NCBI RefSeq assembly: GCF_002727185.1
Contig: NZ_NIZW01000019.1
Location: 1 to 64,000, forward strand
DNA: 64,000 bases
Direction of reading: 5' to 3'
Source of the DNA: Rhodopirellula bahusiensis
GTDB taxonomy: Bacteria; Planctomycetota; Planctomycetia; Pirellulales; Pirellulaceae
Translations under genes and position numbers: made by a program
The notes under the pieces: generated by a model
What the model was told of the DNA's origin: nothing
Databases searched by the model: none
The model's input: the letters and a program-made list of their open reading frames with translations, nothing else
Part shown: one piece after another, positions 39,793 through 47,866 of the stretch
Layout of the letters: every line of letters starts with the position of its first letter
Numbering within the stretch: position 1 is the first letter of the stretch

Positions 39793-40593
39793 CTAAACGG
39801 GATGCAAAGCCTGCGCCAACTGTCCCAGAATGATCGCGGTGGCTCCCCAAACATGCACCGAACCGTGCTGAAATGCGGGCGCGGCAAACTTGAGGTGGCC
39901 AGCAACACGATCGGGACAAGTCGCCGAACGCAGCACTTTTGTTTGCTGAATCATGTCAAATTGACATCCTTTCTCAGCCTGCGACTGCCGGGAAGTCGCG
40001 GCTGGGGTTTGCCGCAGAACCGTTTGGATCGGGAAATCGATGACCTCGTCCACTTCGACAGGGTCGGGCTGCCAATTTTGATCCGGCGGATCAATCACGA
40101 ACACGATGGGCGTGACCAGATTGTCACTGGCATAAACATATTGGCGAGGCAGATTGCCACAGCATCGGTGCACGCGGGCCGCACCGCCGAGCTCTTCTTC
40201 AAATTCACGCAAAGCGGCGTCCGGTGGCGTTTCACCTCGCTCAATCCGGCCACCAGGAAAGCAGATTTGACCGCCGTGATGCCGCAGCGTCGTGGGACGC
40301 CGCGTCAACGGAATTGTCCAGGATCCGTTGGAAGGATCTTGGAACAAACAAACCGCCACAGCTGCATGTCGCGAATGGCAGCGGTGAGGTCCACGGTGGC
40401 GACCATAGGCCAAGTGTGGAGCCATCTCGCACCCAAAATCTCGATTCAGCATCCAAGGCGGGAGCGTCTTGGAAGTCGATGGAGTGGAATCGCTCGGCAG
40501 CAGTTGCTGAGACAACTCATCCGCCAGTCGATCAATATCATTTGGCAGATCGCATGTTGATTGATTCGCCGGTGAGATTGGGTGCGAATTCAC
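39793..40593 (-). CDS. Nudix hydrolase, CoA/NTP pyrophosphatase-like
   Basis: 266 residues. A complete Nudix box (G-G-R-I-E-R-G-E-T at its start, R-E-F-E-E-E-L-G near its end) follows Q-I-C-F-P-G, the UPF0035 pattern seen in CoA pyrophosphatase (NudL) proteins. It should cleave a nucleoside diphosphate linked to another moiety. It starts with GTG at 40593. The N-terminal ~60 residues are an extension of unknown role. The last 40 residues include A-F-Q-H-G-S-V-H-V-W-G-A-T-A, also NudL-like. Confidence 0.88.
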   Translation of the reverse strand: MNSHPISPANQSTCDLPNDIDRLADELSQQLLPSDSTPSTSKTLPPWMLNRDFGCEMAPHLAYGRHRGPHRCHSRHAAVAVCLFQDPSNGSWTIPLTRRPTTLRHHGGQICFPGGRIERGETPPDAALREFEEELGGAARVHRCCGNLPRQYVYASDNLVTPIVFVIDPPDQNWQPDPVEVDEVIDFPIQTVLRQTPAATSRQSQAEKGCQFDMIQQTKVLRSATCPDRVAGHLKFAAPAFQHGSVHVWGATAIILGQLAQALHPV

Positions 40594-40603
40594 GACAAGT
40601 CGC

Positions 40604-41383
40604 TTAAATCAATGTTTCGAGCAAACGACGCAGCTTGCGAAGTTCGACGCGGTGATCGTGCTCGTCCATCGGTGTCATGTCGATGGTCAATGCTCGCGTG
40701 TATTTTTCGCGTTCCAACTGCGTGACCAGTTTGCCGTAGTCGACTTCGCCTTGGCCCACGCTGACTTGGAAGGCGTCTTTGCGTGTGTCGCGAAGATGAA
40801 CGTTGTGCACGAACTTGAGGATCTGGTCAAAGCCTTTGCCGCCAGCCATCGTCTTGCCGGCGGAAGCGTTTTCGTGAGCTGCCACCAACGGAACGCTGGG
40901 GTCGAGCGTCACGCCAAGTCCATCGACATTGTTGCAAAGCACCAGCAGCGTGTCGGGGTCTTCGCTGAGGCATCCCAACATCGACCGAACGTTGACTCGA
41001 ACGCCTTCGCCTTCCGCGATCTTCACCAGACGACGCAGGTGTTCGACTTCCTCGTTGAAGGGCGTGCCTTTTTCGCTGGATGGGACCGCGATGTTCACGA
41101 CCTTGGTCGCTTTCGCAATCCGGCAAATGCCTTCGAAATCGGTGTAATGCTGTTCGCCGGTCGATTCCAGTTCGACGCTGTAACCACTGATTTCCAAGCG
41201 GTGAGTGTGCCGTAGCAATTGAATGCCGCGGTCTTCATCGCTCAACACATCACTGGGACGGCAGTGGGCGGATGACTCATGAATCGCGATCTCAATCGCA
41301 GTGAAATCCAAATCCTGAAGCAGTTCGATCGAGGCCTGCAATTCAAGGTCTGGCCAGCATCGGGTCGAAGCAGCAACAAACAC
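40604..41383 (-). CDS. Sugar-phosphate isomerase/epimerase (TIM barrel)
   Basis: A 259-residue xylose-isomerase-like TIM barrel. Landmarks are F-T-A-I-E-I-A-I-H near the first strands, the metal-ligand-like G-V-T-L-D-P-S, V-H-N-V-H-L-R-D-T and the C-terminal A-L-T-I-D-M-T-P. The substrate is unknown. It starts with GTG at 41383 and ends 10 bp before the Nudix gene start, so the two are likely co-transcribed. Confidence 0.85.
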   Translation of the reverse strand: MFVAASTRCWPDLELQASIELLQDLDFTAIEIAIHESSAHCRPSDVLSDEDRGIQLLRHTHRLEISGYSVELESTGEQHYTDFEGICRIAKATKVVNIAVPSSEKGTPFNEEVEHLRRLVKIAEGEGVRVNVRSMLGCLSEDPDTLLVLCNNVDGLGVTLDPSVPLVAAHENASAGKTMAGGKGFDQILKFVHNVHLRDTRKDAFQVSVGQGEVDYGKLVTQLEREKYTRALTIDMTPMDEHDHRVELRKLRRLLETLI

Positions 41384-41522
41384 GCGGGAATCCTTTCAAC
41401 AAAAAATCAATGAATCAGTGGTCGCATTGTGGGACCACGACAAGTTTACCTATTTAGGAAAGTCTGCGTCACTGGTGTAGCCTCCGCAGAGTCTCCATGT
41501 CAATTCGTTTTGAAGCGCTTCT

Positions 41523-42038
41523 TCAGGCGGCTTCGTTGAACAGTTCGCCACCACCGCGATTCTGTTTTTGGCCGCCGTTGGCGCTGGGTTTGCCGTAGGT
41601 CGGCGGAGCGGCGACTCCGGCGAGTCGATCAAGCATTTCCGATTGGAACCGCGTCAAGTGATACTGGCAGACGAACAACGCGTTGGCGCGTTGGTGCGTG
41701 GTTTTGATCTGCTCGGCGGCTTCGCCACAGCGTCGTGCCAGTCGAGCGTCTTCGATACGTCGCGATGACAGGAGCTTCTCGGACAAGCTGAGTCCGCTGG
41801 TTGGTGCTTCCGAGTCGCGAAGCAGAGCGTCGCGCCGTCCCACCATGTTTTCAAGTTGCGAAATCGTTTCGGCCAATTTCGCGGTCGACTCGTCGACTTG
41901 ATTGGGTTGCAGATCGATGGTGCGGACGCGAGTTTCGTCCAGGATCAGGTCCATCGCCTCAGTGATTTGAACCAGGTCGTCGACATAATCGGAGACCCGT
42001 TGAGTCCATGATTGATGAGCAGACATTGTGTTGGTCAT
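41523..42038 (-). CDS. FlgN-like flagellar chaperone
   Basis: 171 residues, predicted almost entirely helical with heptad-like Leu/Ile spacing. The end carries P-P-T-Y-G-K-P, resembling the Tyr-Gly motif near the C-terminus of FlgN family chaperones. It is the last gene of the flagellar operon, 102 bp after the rod-binding gene. FlgN binds hook-associated proteins FlgK/FlgL and delivers them for export; those genes are not in the window. The assignment leans on position and fold. Confidence 0.65.
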   Translation of the reverse strand: MTNTMSAHQSWTQRVSDYVDDLVQITEAMDLILDETRVRTIDLQPNQVDESTAKLAETISQLENMVGRRDALLRDSEAPTSGLSLSEKLLSSRRIEDARLARRCGEAAEQIKTTHQRANALFVCQYHLTRFQSEMLDRLAGVAAPPTYGKPSANGGQKQNRGGGELFNEAA

Positions 42039-42140
42039 ATTTCAGAAGGAAGGCGGTCGGGAAAGGATTCGTTTGCTATGGAATGTGCGAAAACGTCTCA
42101 AACGGTCGGACTGTTCGTGTGAGGATGGGACCTCGTTCGA

Positions 42141-42506
42141 TTAGGCACGACGTTGCATTTGGAATAGTTGGTACATGGGTTCGGCGATTGTTTCGGACGA
42201 TGCTTCTGACATGGCTTCGACGAGGTGTTGATCCATTTGTTGCTGGAACACTTCCTCGGTGCGTCCGCCATGGAAGTAGGCGGGCTTGCCGACTGATTCA
42301 CGCATCGTCGACAGCATGCTTCCGAACAAGGTTTGCCCGACGAAGTCACCGAAGGCTTCCTTCAGTGGCTCTTCCTCTTTGGTGTCCGAACCAATCGTTT
42401 TTGATTTGGATAGTGCATCCAAATTGGCTCTTGCCTCGCCACTGTGCGGCATCGGCAAAGACGTTGCTTGCAATGACGACAGTCGGGATGAAGAAAGTGG
42501 TGACAT
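42141..42506 (-). CDS. Rod-binding protein (FlgJ N-terminal domain only)
   Basis: 121 residues. L-K-E-A-F-G-D-F-V-G-Q-T-L-F-G-S-M-L-S-T-M-R and F-H-G-G-R-T-E-E-V-F-Q are the FlgJ rod-scaffold pattern. The muramidase domain found in E. coli FlgJ is absent, as in many lineages, so another hydrolase must open the peptidoglycan. It is in the operon directly after flgI. Confidence 0.85.
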   Translation of the reverse strand: MSPLSSSRLSSLQATSLPMPHSGEARANLDALSKSKTIGSDTKEEEPLKEAFGDFVGQTLFGSMLSTMRESVGKPAYFHGGRTEEVFQQQMDQHLVEAMSEASSETIAEPMYQLFQMQRRA

Positions 42507-42609
42507 GGCGGGTTCGACCTCATGATCGAAAGTCGGCGATGGGAGTGGCGGCGAAAAACGGAGTGTCGATCATTGGGACAACTCACGGTTCATTGCCGAT
42601 AAGTGATCT

Positions 42610-43746
42610 CTACCGAAAAATGACTTCGCCGTACAAGTCACCTTTCGCTTTCAAGGTCTTGATGATGGCAATCAAGTCTTCCGTCGGCACATCTAATGCG
42701 CCCAGTGCATCCGCCAAACTTTTCAGCTTGGCCGCGGATGGAGTTCCATCGGGACCGATCTCAACAAATCGGCCTCCACCACCGGCTTCGATTCGAAGAT
42801 TTCGGTGAGTGACCAAAACCGGTGCGATCTCGACGTCTTCGCCGATCACGACCACGCCGTCGGCTTCGTTGATCACAACGCGTTTGCTGCGGTTGGCCAA
42901 TTGAATCGGGATGTCCAGCAAGAACGCAATGAATTTGATTGGGTTGTCGCGATACAGTGGCGGCACGGTGACTTCGACATGCAATTGGTCGATGGCTCGA
43001 GCATGCGCCGATTCGCGGTTTCCATCGCTGGTCTTTCGGTTGGGGCTTGCCAATCGCGAAACGCTGCGATCGCCCATTGTCAGCGAGGTCAGACTGTTGA
43101 CTTCGTCTTCGATTCGTTGAGCGGTGTTGAAATCCGCAAAGTCTCGATCGATGACCAGCGTGATTCGGTTATTTTGAACGTAAGAAGCTCGAACGGAAGT
43201 TTCCATCTTCAGCCCACCTTGAATCGTCGCCGAAGTCGGTTGCGAGTCAGGCGAGACGGTGACGCGTCCTTCTGCCATCCCGTACACGGTTGGGTTGTCA
43301 GCTCGCGGACCGAGCATGGGGGTAAGCATCAGGTATCCGCCGGCCAGGCTTTTGGCACTGATCGCGTTGATGGTCACGTCCAACACATCGCCTTGCTGAG
43401 CTCCGACAGTCGGAATTGTGGCGCTGACAAAAACCATCGCGACGTTCTTTGCGTCGCCAACTTCTTCGATGTTCAATCGTCCAGCGGCGTCCACCGCCAT
43501 CGGGCCGCCCATCAACTGCATCATCCGAGCGAGAGCACGACCTTTGGGTGCAGCATCGCCATCGCCGGTCCCTTGAAGACCGACCACCAAGCCCAGGCCT
43601 TGCAGCGTGTTGGTTTCCTGCCCCTTCAAGCGACATAGGTCACCGAGTTTCAATCCGCCAGCCATCACCGATGGCAAGCTGCATAGGGCAGCCCACAGAA
43701 TCGCGGTCAGGAAAACGGTCGTTCGAAGCATGCGGTGGCTGTTCAT
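42610..43746 (-). CDS. flgI: FlgI, flagellar P-ring protein
   Basis: 378 residues. A signal peptide (about 1-31, M-N-S-H-R-M-L-R-T-T to M-A) is followed by L-K-G-Q-E-T-N-T-L-Q-G-L-G-L-V-V-G-L-Q-G-T-G-D-G, the FlgI hallmark, and V-D-V-T-I-N-A-I-style strands. Length is normal. It forms the ring around the rod in the peptidoglycan. It starts at ATG 43746, overlapping the flgH stop by one base (TGATG). Confidence 0.96.
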   Translation of the reverse strand: MNSHRMLRTTVFLTAILWAALCSLPSVMAGGLKLGDLCRLKGQETNTLQGLGLVVGLQGTGDGDAAPKGRALARMMQLMGGPMAVDAAGRLNIEEVGDAKNVAMVFVSATIPTVGAQQGDVLDVTINAISAKSLAGGYLMLTPMLGPRADNPTVYGMAEGRVTVSPDSQPTSATIQGGLKMETSVRASYVQNNRITLVIDRDFADFNTAQRIEDEVNSLTSLTMGDRSVSRLASPNRKTSDGNRESAHARAIDQLHVEVTVPPLYRDNPIKFIAFLLDIPIQLANRSKRVVINEADGVVVIGEDVEIAPVLVTHRNLRIEAGGGGRFVEIGPDGTPSAAKLKSLADALGALDVPTEDLIAIIKTLKAKGDLYGEVIFR

Positions 43747-44645
43747 CAGAATGGTTTCAAACGATCGAAGGCACGTTGGAACCATCCGCGACGGTATCCG
43801 TCTCGCAACTGGCCCTGGTCTTGTTTGTTAATTTCGAGGTCGATTAAATCGCGGCTCAGCACGACGTTGTCGGGGCCGATGTCTTGAGCACGACAGATAC
43901 CGGACAGCGACGTTTCCCAAAGGTTGTCGTTGACGCGATATTGCTTGCGAGCTTCCACGACCAAGTTGCCATTTGGTCGGATGTCGACGATACGAGCCGC
44001 GATGTTGAACGACATCGATTCGCGAGACTCGACCGACGCTTCGGCTCGCGAGTTGGCGGTGGTTTGGGCGTCGACGGTTGGATCGCCATCTTCTTGTGGA
44101 TCAGGGATCAATCCGCCGCTGCCGAGTTTGATCCATTCTGACAGTGTGGCTTGAAACAACGACACACGACGTTTCTCTGTGTCGCCTTCCGCCATCATTC
44201 GGGCAATTTCGTCGACACGGATGGTGACGATATCTTGAACGCGAAAGGCTCGCATTGGCGGCGCGGGCTGATACGTCCAGCTCACTCCTGCCAAACCAAC
44301 CGCCGGCGGTGGTGAGTTGTCGTAGGTGGGCGCCGCTTCCATTGAATTGGGTTCGTTTGCGTCGTCGGGATACTGACCCGTGGGTACACGCTCTGCCATT
44401 CCCGGCGGAAGAAATTCGGGTGGCATGACAGCAGCGTCGGGGCCCACACCGGGAACCGAACGCTGTTGAAGATTGTTGACAGGAACCACGGGGCCGGGCG
44501 ACCGCGCAGGTGCGTTGGGCATCCACGGCGGTGTGGCATGCAGCAACGACGAGTTCTGAGCGCTGGCGAAGCTGCTGGTCAGCATCAACGACATCGCGAT
44601 GGCGGCGAACGAACGAGTCACGGACGTCATGGTTGCGGTTGCCAT
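43746..44645 (-). CDS. flgH: FlgH-like flagellar L-ring protein
   Basis: 299 residues. V-R-V-D-E-I-A-R-M-M-A-E-G (about 150) and the C-terminal R-V-N-D-N-L-W-E-T-S-L-S-G-I-C-R-A-Q-D-I match FlgH, the outer-membrane ring. The N-terminal signal peptide runs to about residue 29 (A-S-A-Q). No lipobox cysteine is present in it, although FlgH is normally a lipoprotein. A ~100-residue Pro-rich stretch separates the signal from the core. Its start overlaps the flgA end by 19 bp. Confidence 0.88.
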   Translation of the reverse strand: MATATMTSVTRSFAAIAMSLMLTSSFASAQNSSLLHATPPWMPNAPARSPGPVVPVNNLQQRSVPGVGPDAAVMPPEFLPPGMAERVPTGQYPDDANEPNSMEAAPTYDNSPPPAVGLAGVSWTYQPAPPMRAFRVQDIVTIRVDEIARMMAEGDTEKRRVSLFQATLSEWIKLGSGGLIPDPQEDGDPTVDAQTTANSRAEASVESRESMSFNIAARIVDIRPNGNLVVEARKQYRVNDNLWETSLSGICRAQDIGPDNVVLSRDLIDLEINKQDQGQLRDGYRRGWFQRAFDRLKPF

Positions 44646-46096
44646 TTGCGAGTGGGTTTGTTCGCGAGAACGCGGTTGGGTTGTGTCACGATCTCGACGA
44701 CCGATGGTTCCACGACTTTGGCCAGCAAACGTCGTTTGGGTGACAGCGTTTCAATTTCGATCAATTCGTTTTGGGCACCGTCCCCCAACGCTTTTGCGGT
44801 GGTCGTCACACGGATGCCTCCGCCTGAGACCTGAACCTCGACCAAGTCACCTCGGCGAACCAATCGTGGCGCGGCAAAGTCGCTGGGCCGAAGTGGCACG
44901 CCGGAACGGATCAGTCCGACGACTTCCATTCCCATGATTTCGTCCACATCCATGACACGGTCACCGGACAATTCCACAACGGGTGACGGCTGAAAGTGAA
45001 CGTCACCGGGGCCGACACGGTGGCCTCGTTGCAGTGGACGTCGAGCAACAACGACAGCAGGCTTGGGAGTGAATGTCACTCGCACAATGCCTTCGCACTC
45101 ATTGGTCCGGGATCTCGCGTCAATCTTCAATCGACATGTGATCGGTTTCGGGTCGTCCGCTGACCAATTGGGCATCGCATCGAGGAATCGCATGTCCCGA
45201 ATGCCTTGCATTTCAGTCAGCTGTCCCACTTCATGCGAAACAAAGGAGGACTCGTAGTCAAAGGCGTCGACCAAATCGCGGTACTGATTTTGGAGACCCA
45301 AATGGACCCAGTGATCGAGACGCTCTCGCGTTTCGAAATCCAAGTCGTCTTTGGGCGACGTCGCAGTGTTTTGTGTGAAGGTAAAATTCGAGGGTTCGTC
45401 AAGCATCGCGTGTGCGACGTACGTTGCATCGACCGAATCCGCCTGCATTGACGCGGGATGTGTTGCGGATGACTGGGCCGCGGATGACTGGGCCGCGGAT
45501 GACTGGGCCGATATCGGTTGAGAAGATATCGCCTGAGCGTTGGCGTTTGCCAATGCGATTGATTCCTTGACCGCGTGCACAACGATGGTTTCGTCACCGT
45601 AGATTTTGATCCGGCTCGCCGTGGCTTGGCCGCCGACGATGAGGTCCGCCAATCGATCGCGTGAGATCTTGGCGGGAGAACCATCCAGTGGCATCAACCC
45701 AACGGTCGCATCGGCCAAACGCGGCCATGCTGCAAAGTTGGATTGCAATGGGCGAACAACGTCACGAAGACGAATGATTGGTGAACCGGTGGTGGCATTT
45801 TCAACTGCTGAAAATTGCCAACGAGTGTCCGCGTCGATCGTTTGACTGTGAGGACCCTTGGGCTGACCCGATGTTCGCATCGACGTGGGCGAAACCCTTG
45901 GCGTGGGATTGCGATTGAACTTTGGATCGACTCCATAGAACGGCGTTCGCATCGCGTCGTTCGCGATGGAGTCGGCATCGCCAGGCGTTTGTGCTGGCGA
46001 ATGAAGTGAGAGAAAAATCGAGCACGCCGTCGCGCATGCGAAGATCCACCCTTTGGTGAAGGCGGATCGAAGGAGCGTATTCGAATTCGGAACCAT
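44627..46096 (-). CDS. flgA: FlgA-like P-ring assembly chaperone (long form)
   Basis: 489 residues. Signal peptide about 1-32. The C-terminal ~150 residues hold the SAF/FlgA fold: V-V-V-A-R-R-P-L-Q-R-G-H-R-V-G-P-G-D-V, G-M-E-V-V-G-L-I-R-S-G-V-P-L-R-P-S-D and V-E-V-Q-V-S-G-G-G-I-R-V-T. The N-terminal ~330 residues are an extension not seen in E. coli FlgA (219 aa), including an A-Q-S-S-A tandem segment. It guides P-ring assembly. ATG 46096 is used; a TTG at 46099 is possible. Confidence 0.85.
   Translation of the reverse strand: MVPNSNTLLRSAFTKGWIFACATACSIFLSLHSPAQTPGDADSIANDAMRTPFYGVDPKFNRNPTPRVSPTSMRTSGQPKGPHSQTIDADTRWQFSAVENATTGSPIIRLRDVVRPLQSNFAAWPRLADATVGLMPLDGSPAKISRDRLADLIVGGQATASRIKIYGDETIVVHAVKESIALANANAQAISSQPISAQSSAAQSSAAQSSATHPASMQADSVDATYVAHAMLDEPSNFTFTQNTATSPKDDLDFETRERLDHWVHLGLQNQYRDLVDAFDYESSFVSHEVGQLTEMQGIRDMRFLDAMPNWSADDPKPITCRLKIDARSRTNECEGIVRVTFTPKPAVVVARRPLQRGHRVGPGDVHFQPSPVVELSGDRVMDVDEIMGMEVVGLIRSGVPLRPSDFAAPRLVRRGDLVEVQVSGGGIRVTTTAKALGDGAQNELIEIETLSPKRRLLAKVVEPSVVEIVTQPNRVLANKPTRKWQPQP
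45465..45509. repeat. 15-bp tandem repeat, three copies, within flgA
   Basis: GCGGATGACTGGGCC occurs three times in direct tandem, in frame (15 = 5 codons). On the minus strand it encodes the A-Q-S-S-A pentapeptide run of the FlgA extension. Copy-number change would alter the protein without a frameshift. Confidence 0.95.
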
Positions 46097-46102
46097 CAAG
46101 GC

Positions 46103-46909
46103 TTAGAACCGTCGAAGTTGAGAGATGTTTTGCATGACTTGATCGCCGGCCTGGACCGCTTGGCTGTTCAGTTCGAATGCCCGCTGGGTCGTGATCAGAT
46201 CGATCAGTTCTTGAACTGGTTCAACGTTGGATGCTTCCAAGTTTCCTTGACGAAGCACACCCATGCCGTCTGTTCCTGGGTTGTTGATTTGTTCGGGACC
46301 GGATGCGTCCGTTTCCGAGTACAGGTTCTCGCCGTTCTTCAGCAATCCGTCTGGGTTGATGAAATTGGCGAGCTGGATCTGGCCTTGGTTGGTCAGTTCC
46401 GTTTGCCCCGGTTGCCGCACCATGACTTCCCCGTTGCTGTTGATGACAACGGCGGTGGCATCGGGCGGGATTGTGATTGGTGGATCGAGCAGACGGCCGA
46501 CCTGCGCCGAACCCATCACCAATTCGCCGTTGGCATTGATGTCCAGGTTGCCCGCACGCGTGTACATCGTGTCTTGGCTGGATGGATCGACGACGCGAAA
46601 GTAGCCACCGCCTTGAATCGCGACATCCAAATCGCGGCCGGTTTGCTGCAGCGTGCCTTGTCGTTGATCGGTTTGGGTGCTGGTCACACGAACGCCCAGT
46701 CCAACCTGCGTGCCGACCGCGGTGGGAGTTTGCGTGGCGTCCTGGACGCCGGGATAGACCTCGGTTCGATACAACAAATCTTCGAAGTTGGCGCGGTCTT
46801 TTTTGAACCCGGTTGTGTTGATGTTGGCCAGGTTGTTGGCGATCACGTCCAGTTTGGTCTGCATCGCCTCCATACCGGTGGCGGCGGTGTACAGCGTTTG
46901 AACACTCAT
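46103..46909 (-). CDS. flgG: FlgG, distal rod protein
   Basis: 268 residues. L-Y-T-A-A-T-G-M-E-A-M-Q near the start, N-L-A-N-I-N-T-T-G-F-K and the C-terminal A-F-E-L-N-S-Q-A-V-Q-A-G-D are the FlgG pattern. Length is typical (about 260). It forms the distal rod of the flagellar basal body. It is in the operon 6 bp before flgA. Confidence 0.96.
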   Translation of the reverse strand: MSVQTLYTAATGMEAMQTKLDVIANNLANINTTGFKKDRANFEDLLYRTEVYPGVQDATQTPTAVGTQVGLGVRVTSTQTDQRQGTLQQTGRDLDVAIQGGGYFRVVDPSSQDTMYTRAGNLDINANGELVMGSAQVGRLLDPPITIPPDATAVVINSNGEVMVRQPGQTELTNQGQIQLANFINPDGLLKNGENLYSETDASGPEQINNPGTDGMGVLRQGNLEASNVEPVQELIDLITTQRAFELNSQAVQAGDQVMQNISQLRRF

Positions 46910-46949
46910 GCAAAATTTTCCTTGTGAGAGAGCGACGACTGCATCGCGG

Positions 46950-47702
46950 TTAGCTCTGTAGGACGCGACCGATCAGGGAACCCAGCACGCTGTCTTGGTT
47001 CTTGATCATTTGGATGTTGGCTTCGTAGGCACGGGACGTTTCAATCATTTCCATCATCGTTCCCGTGGGACTGACGGCGGATTGTTCGAGAGAACCAGCG
47101 ACAACATTGCGATCGCTATCGGCAGCCAAGCTGAATTCAGCCAAGGGGCGGAACAGGTTGCCACCGACGTTGGCTAGATCGCCGTAGCTGGCTGGTTGCG
47201 CAAGCATCAGTTGCTGAGTCGCACCGGCTTGGTTGATGGTGCCTTCCGCGCCGACGGTGAACGGACGTCGGGGATCGATTTGAATTGGCCGGCCGTCTTT
47301 TCCGAGCACCGCGTCGCCACCGGAATTGACCATCGTGCCGGTGGAATCGAACAGGAAGTCGCCGGCTCGGGTGAGCAGTTGTTCGTCGCCACGCTGCAGG
47401 ACAAAGAAACTCTTCTTGTCGTGCAACGCAAAGTCGGTTTCGCGTCCGGTTGTCCGAATCGCTCCGATGCCGAACTGAGTCTGTTCGGGCTGGATGGTCA
47501 CGCCACCGCCGATGTCATCAGCGCCCCCGAGACCGGGTGACACCATGCCTTCTTCGATCAGCTCCGAGAACCGTGCCTGCAAGATCGTTTCGCTGGGTTT
47601 GAAACCCGGCGTGTCGACATTGGCAAGGTTGTGGCTGATCTGTTGCAGTCGGTGGTTTTGTGCCTGCGCACCCGCTGCTGACAGATAAACTCCGTAGGGC
47701 AT
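46950..47702 (-). CDS. flgF: FlgF-like proximal rod protein
   Basis: 250 residues. Y-G-V-Y-L-S-A-A-G-A-Q-A-Q near the start, L-A-N-V-D-T-P-G-F-K and the C-terminal E-T-S-R-A-Y-E-A-N mark a flagellar basal-body rod protein (FlgF/FlgG family). Position directly before flgG supports FlgF. ATG 47702 gives the family N-terminus; a longer frame to 47771 only adds the leader region. Confidence 0.9.
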   Translation of the reverse strand: MPYGVYLSAAGAQAQNHRLQQISHNLANVDTPGFKPSETILQARFSELIEEGMVSPGLGGADDIGGGVTIQPEQTQFGIGAIRTTGRETDFALHDKKSFFVLQRGDEQLLTRAGDFLFDSTGTMVNSGGDAVLGKDGRPIQIDPRRPFTVGAEGTINQAGATQQLMLAQPASYGDLANVGGNLFRPLAEFSLAADSDRNVVAGSLEQSAVSPTGTMMEMIETSRAYEANIQMIKNQDSVLGSLIGRVLQS

Positions 47703-47866
47703 GGACCGCTCGCTTGGATCGCGTGACTCCGGTTCCGTCGAACCGCTCGACGTTCCTTTGGGGGTACGCAATCGGAGGAGCGAACCTCAAGGCCAATTCT
47801 TGAGGGAAAGTTCACCGAAAGTCAGAATTCGTTCCGAAGACAACGAATTCGCGTTGGATTCCCGTG

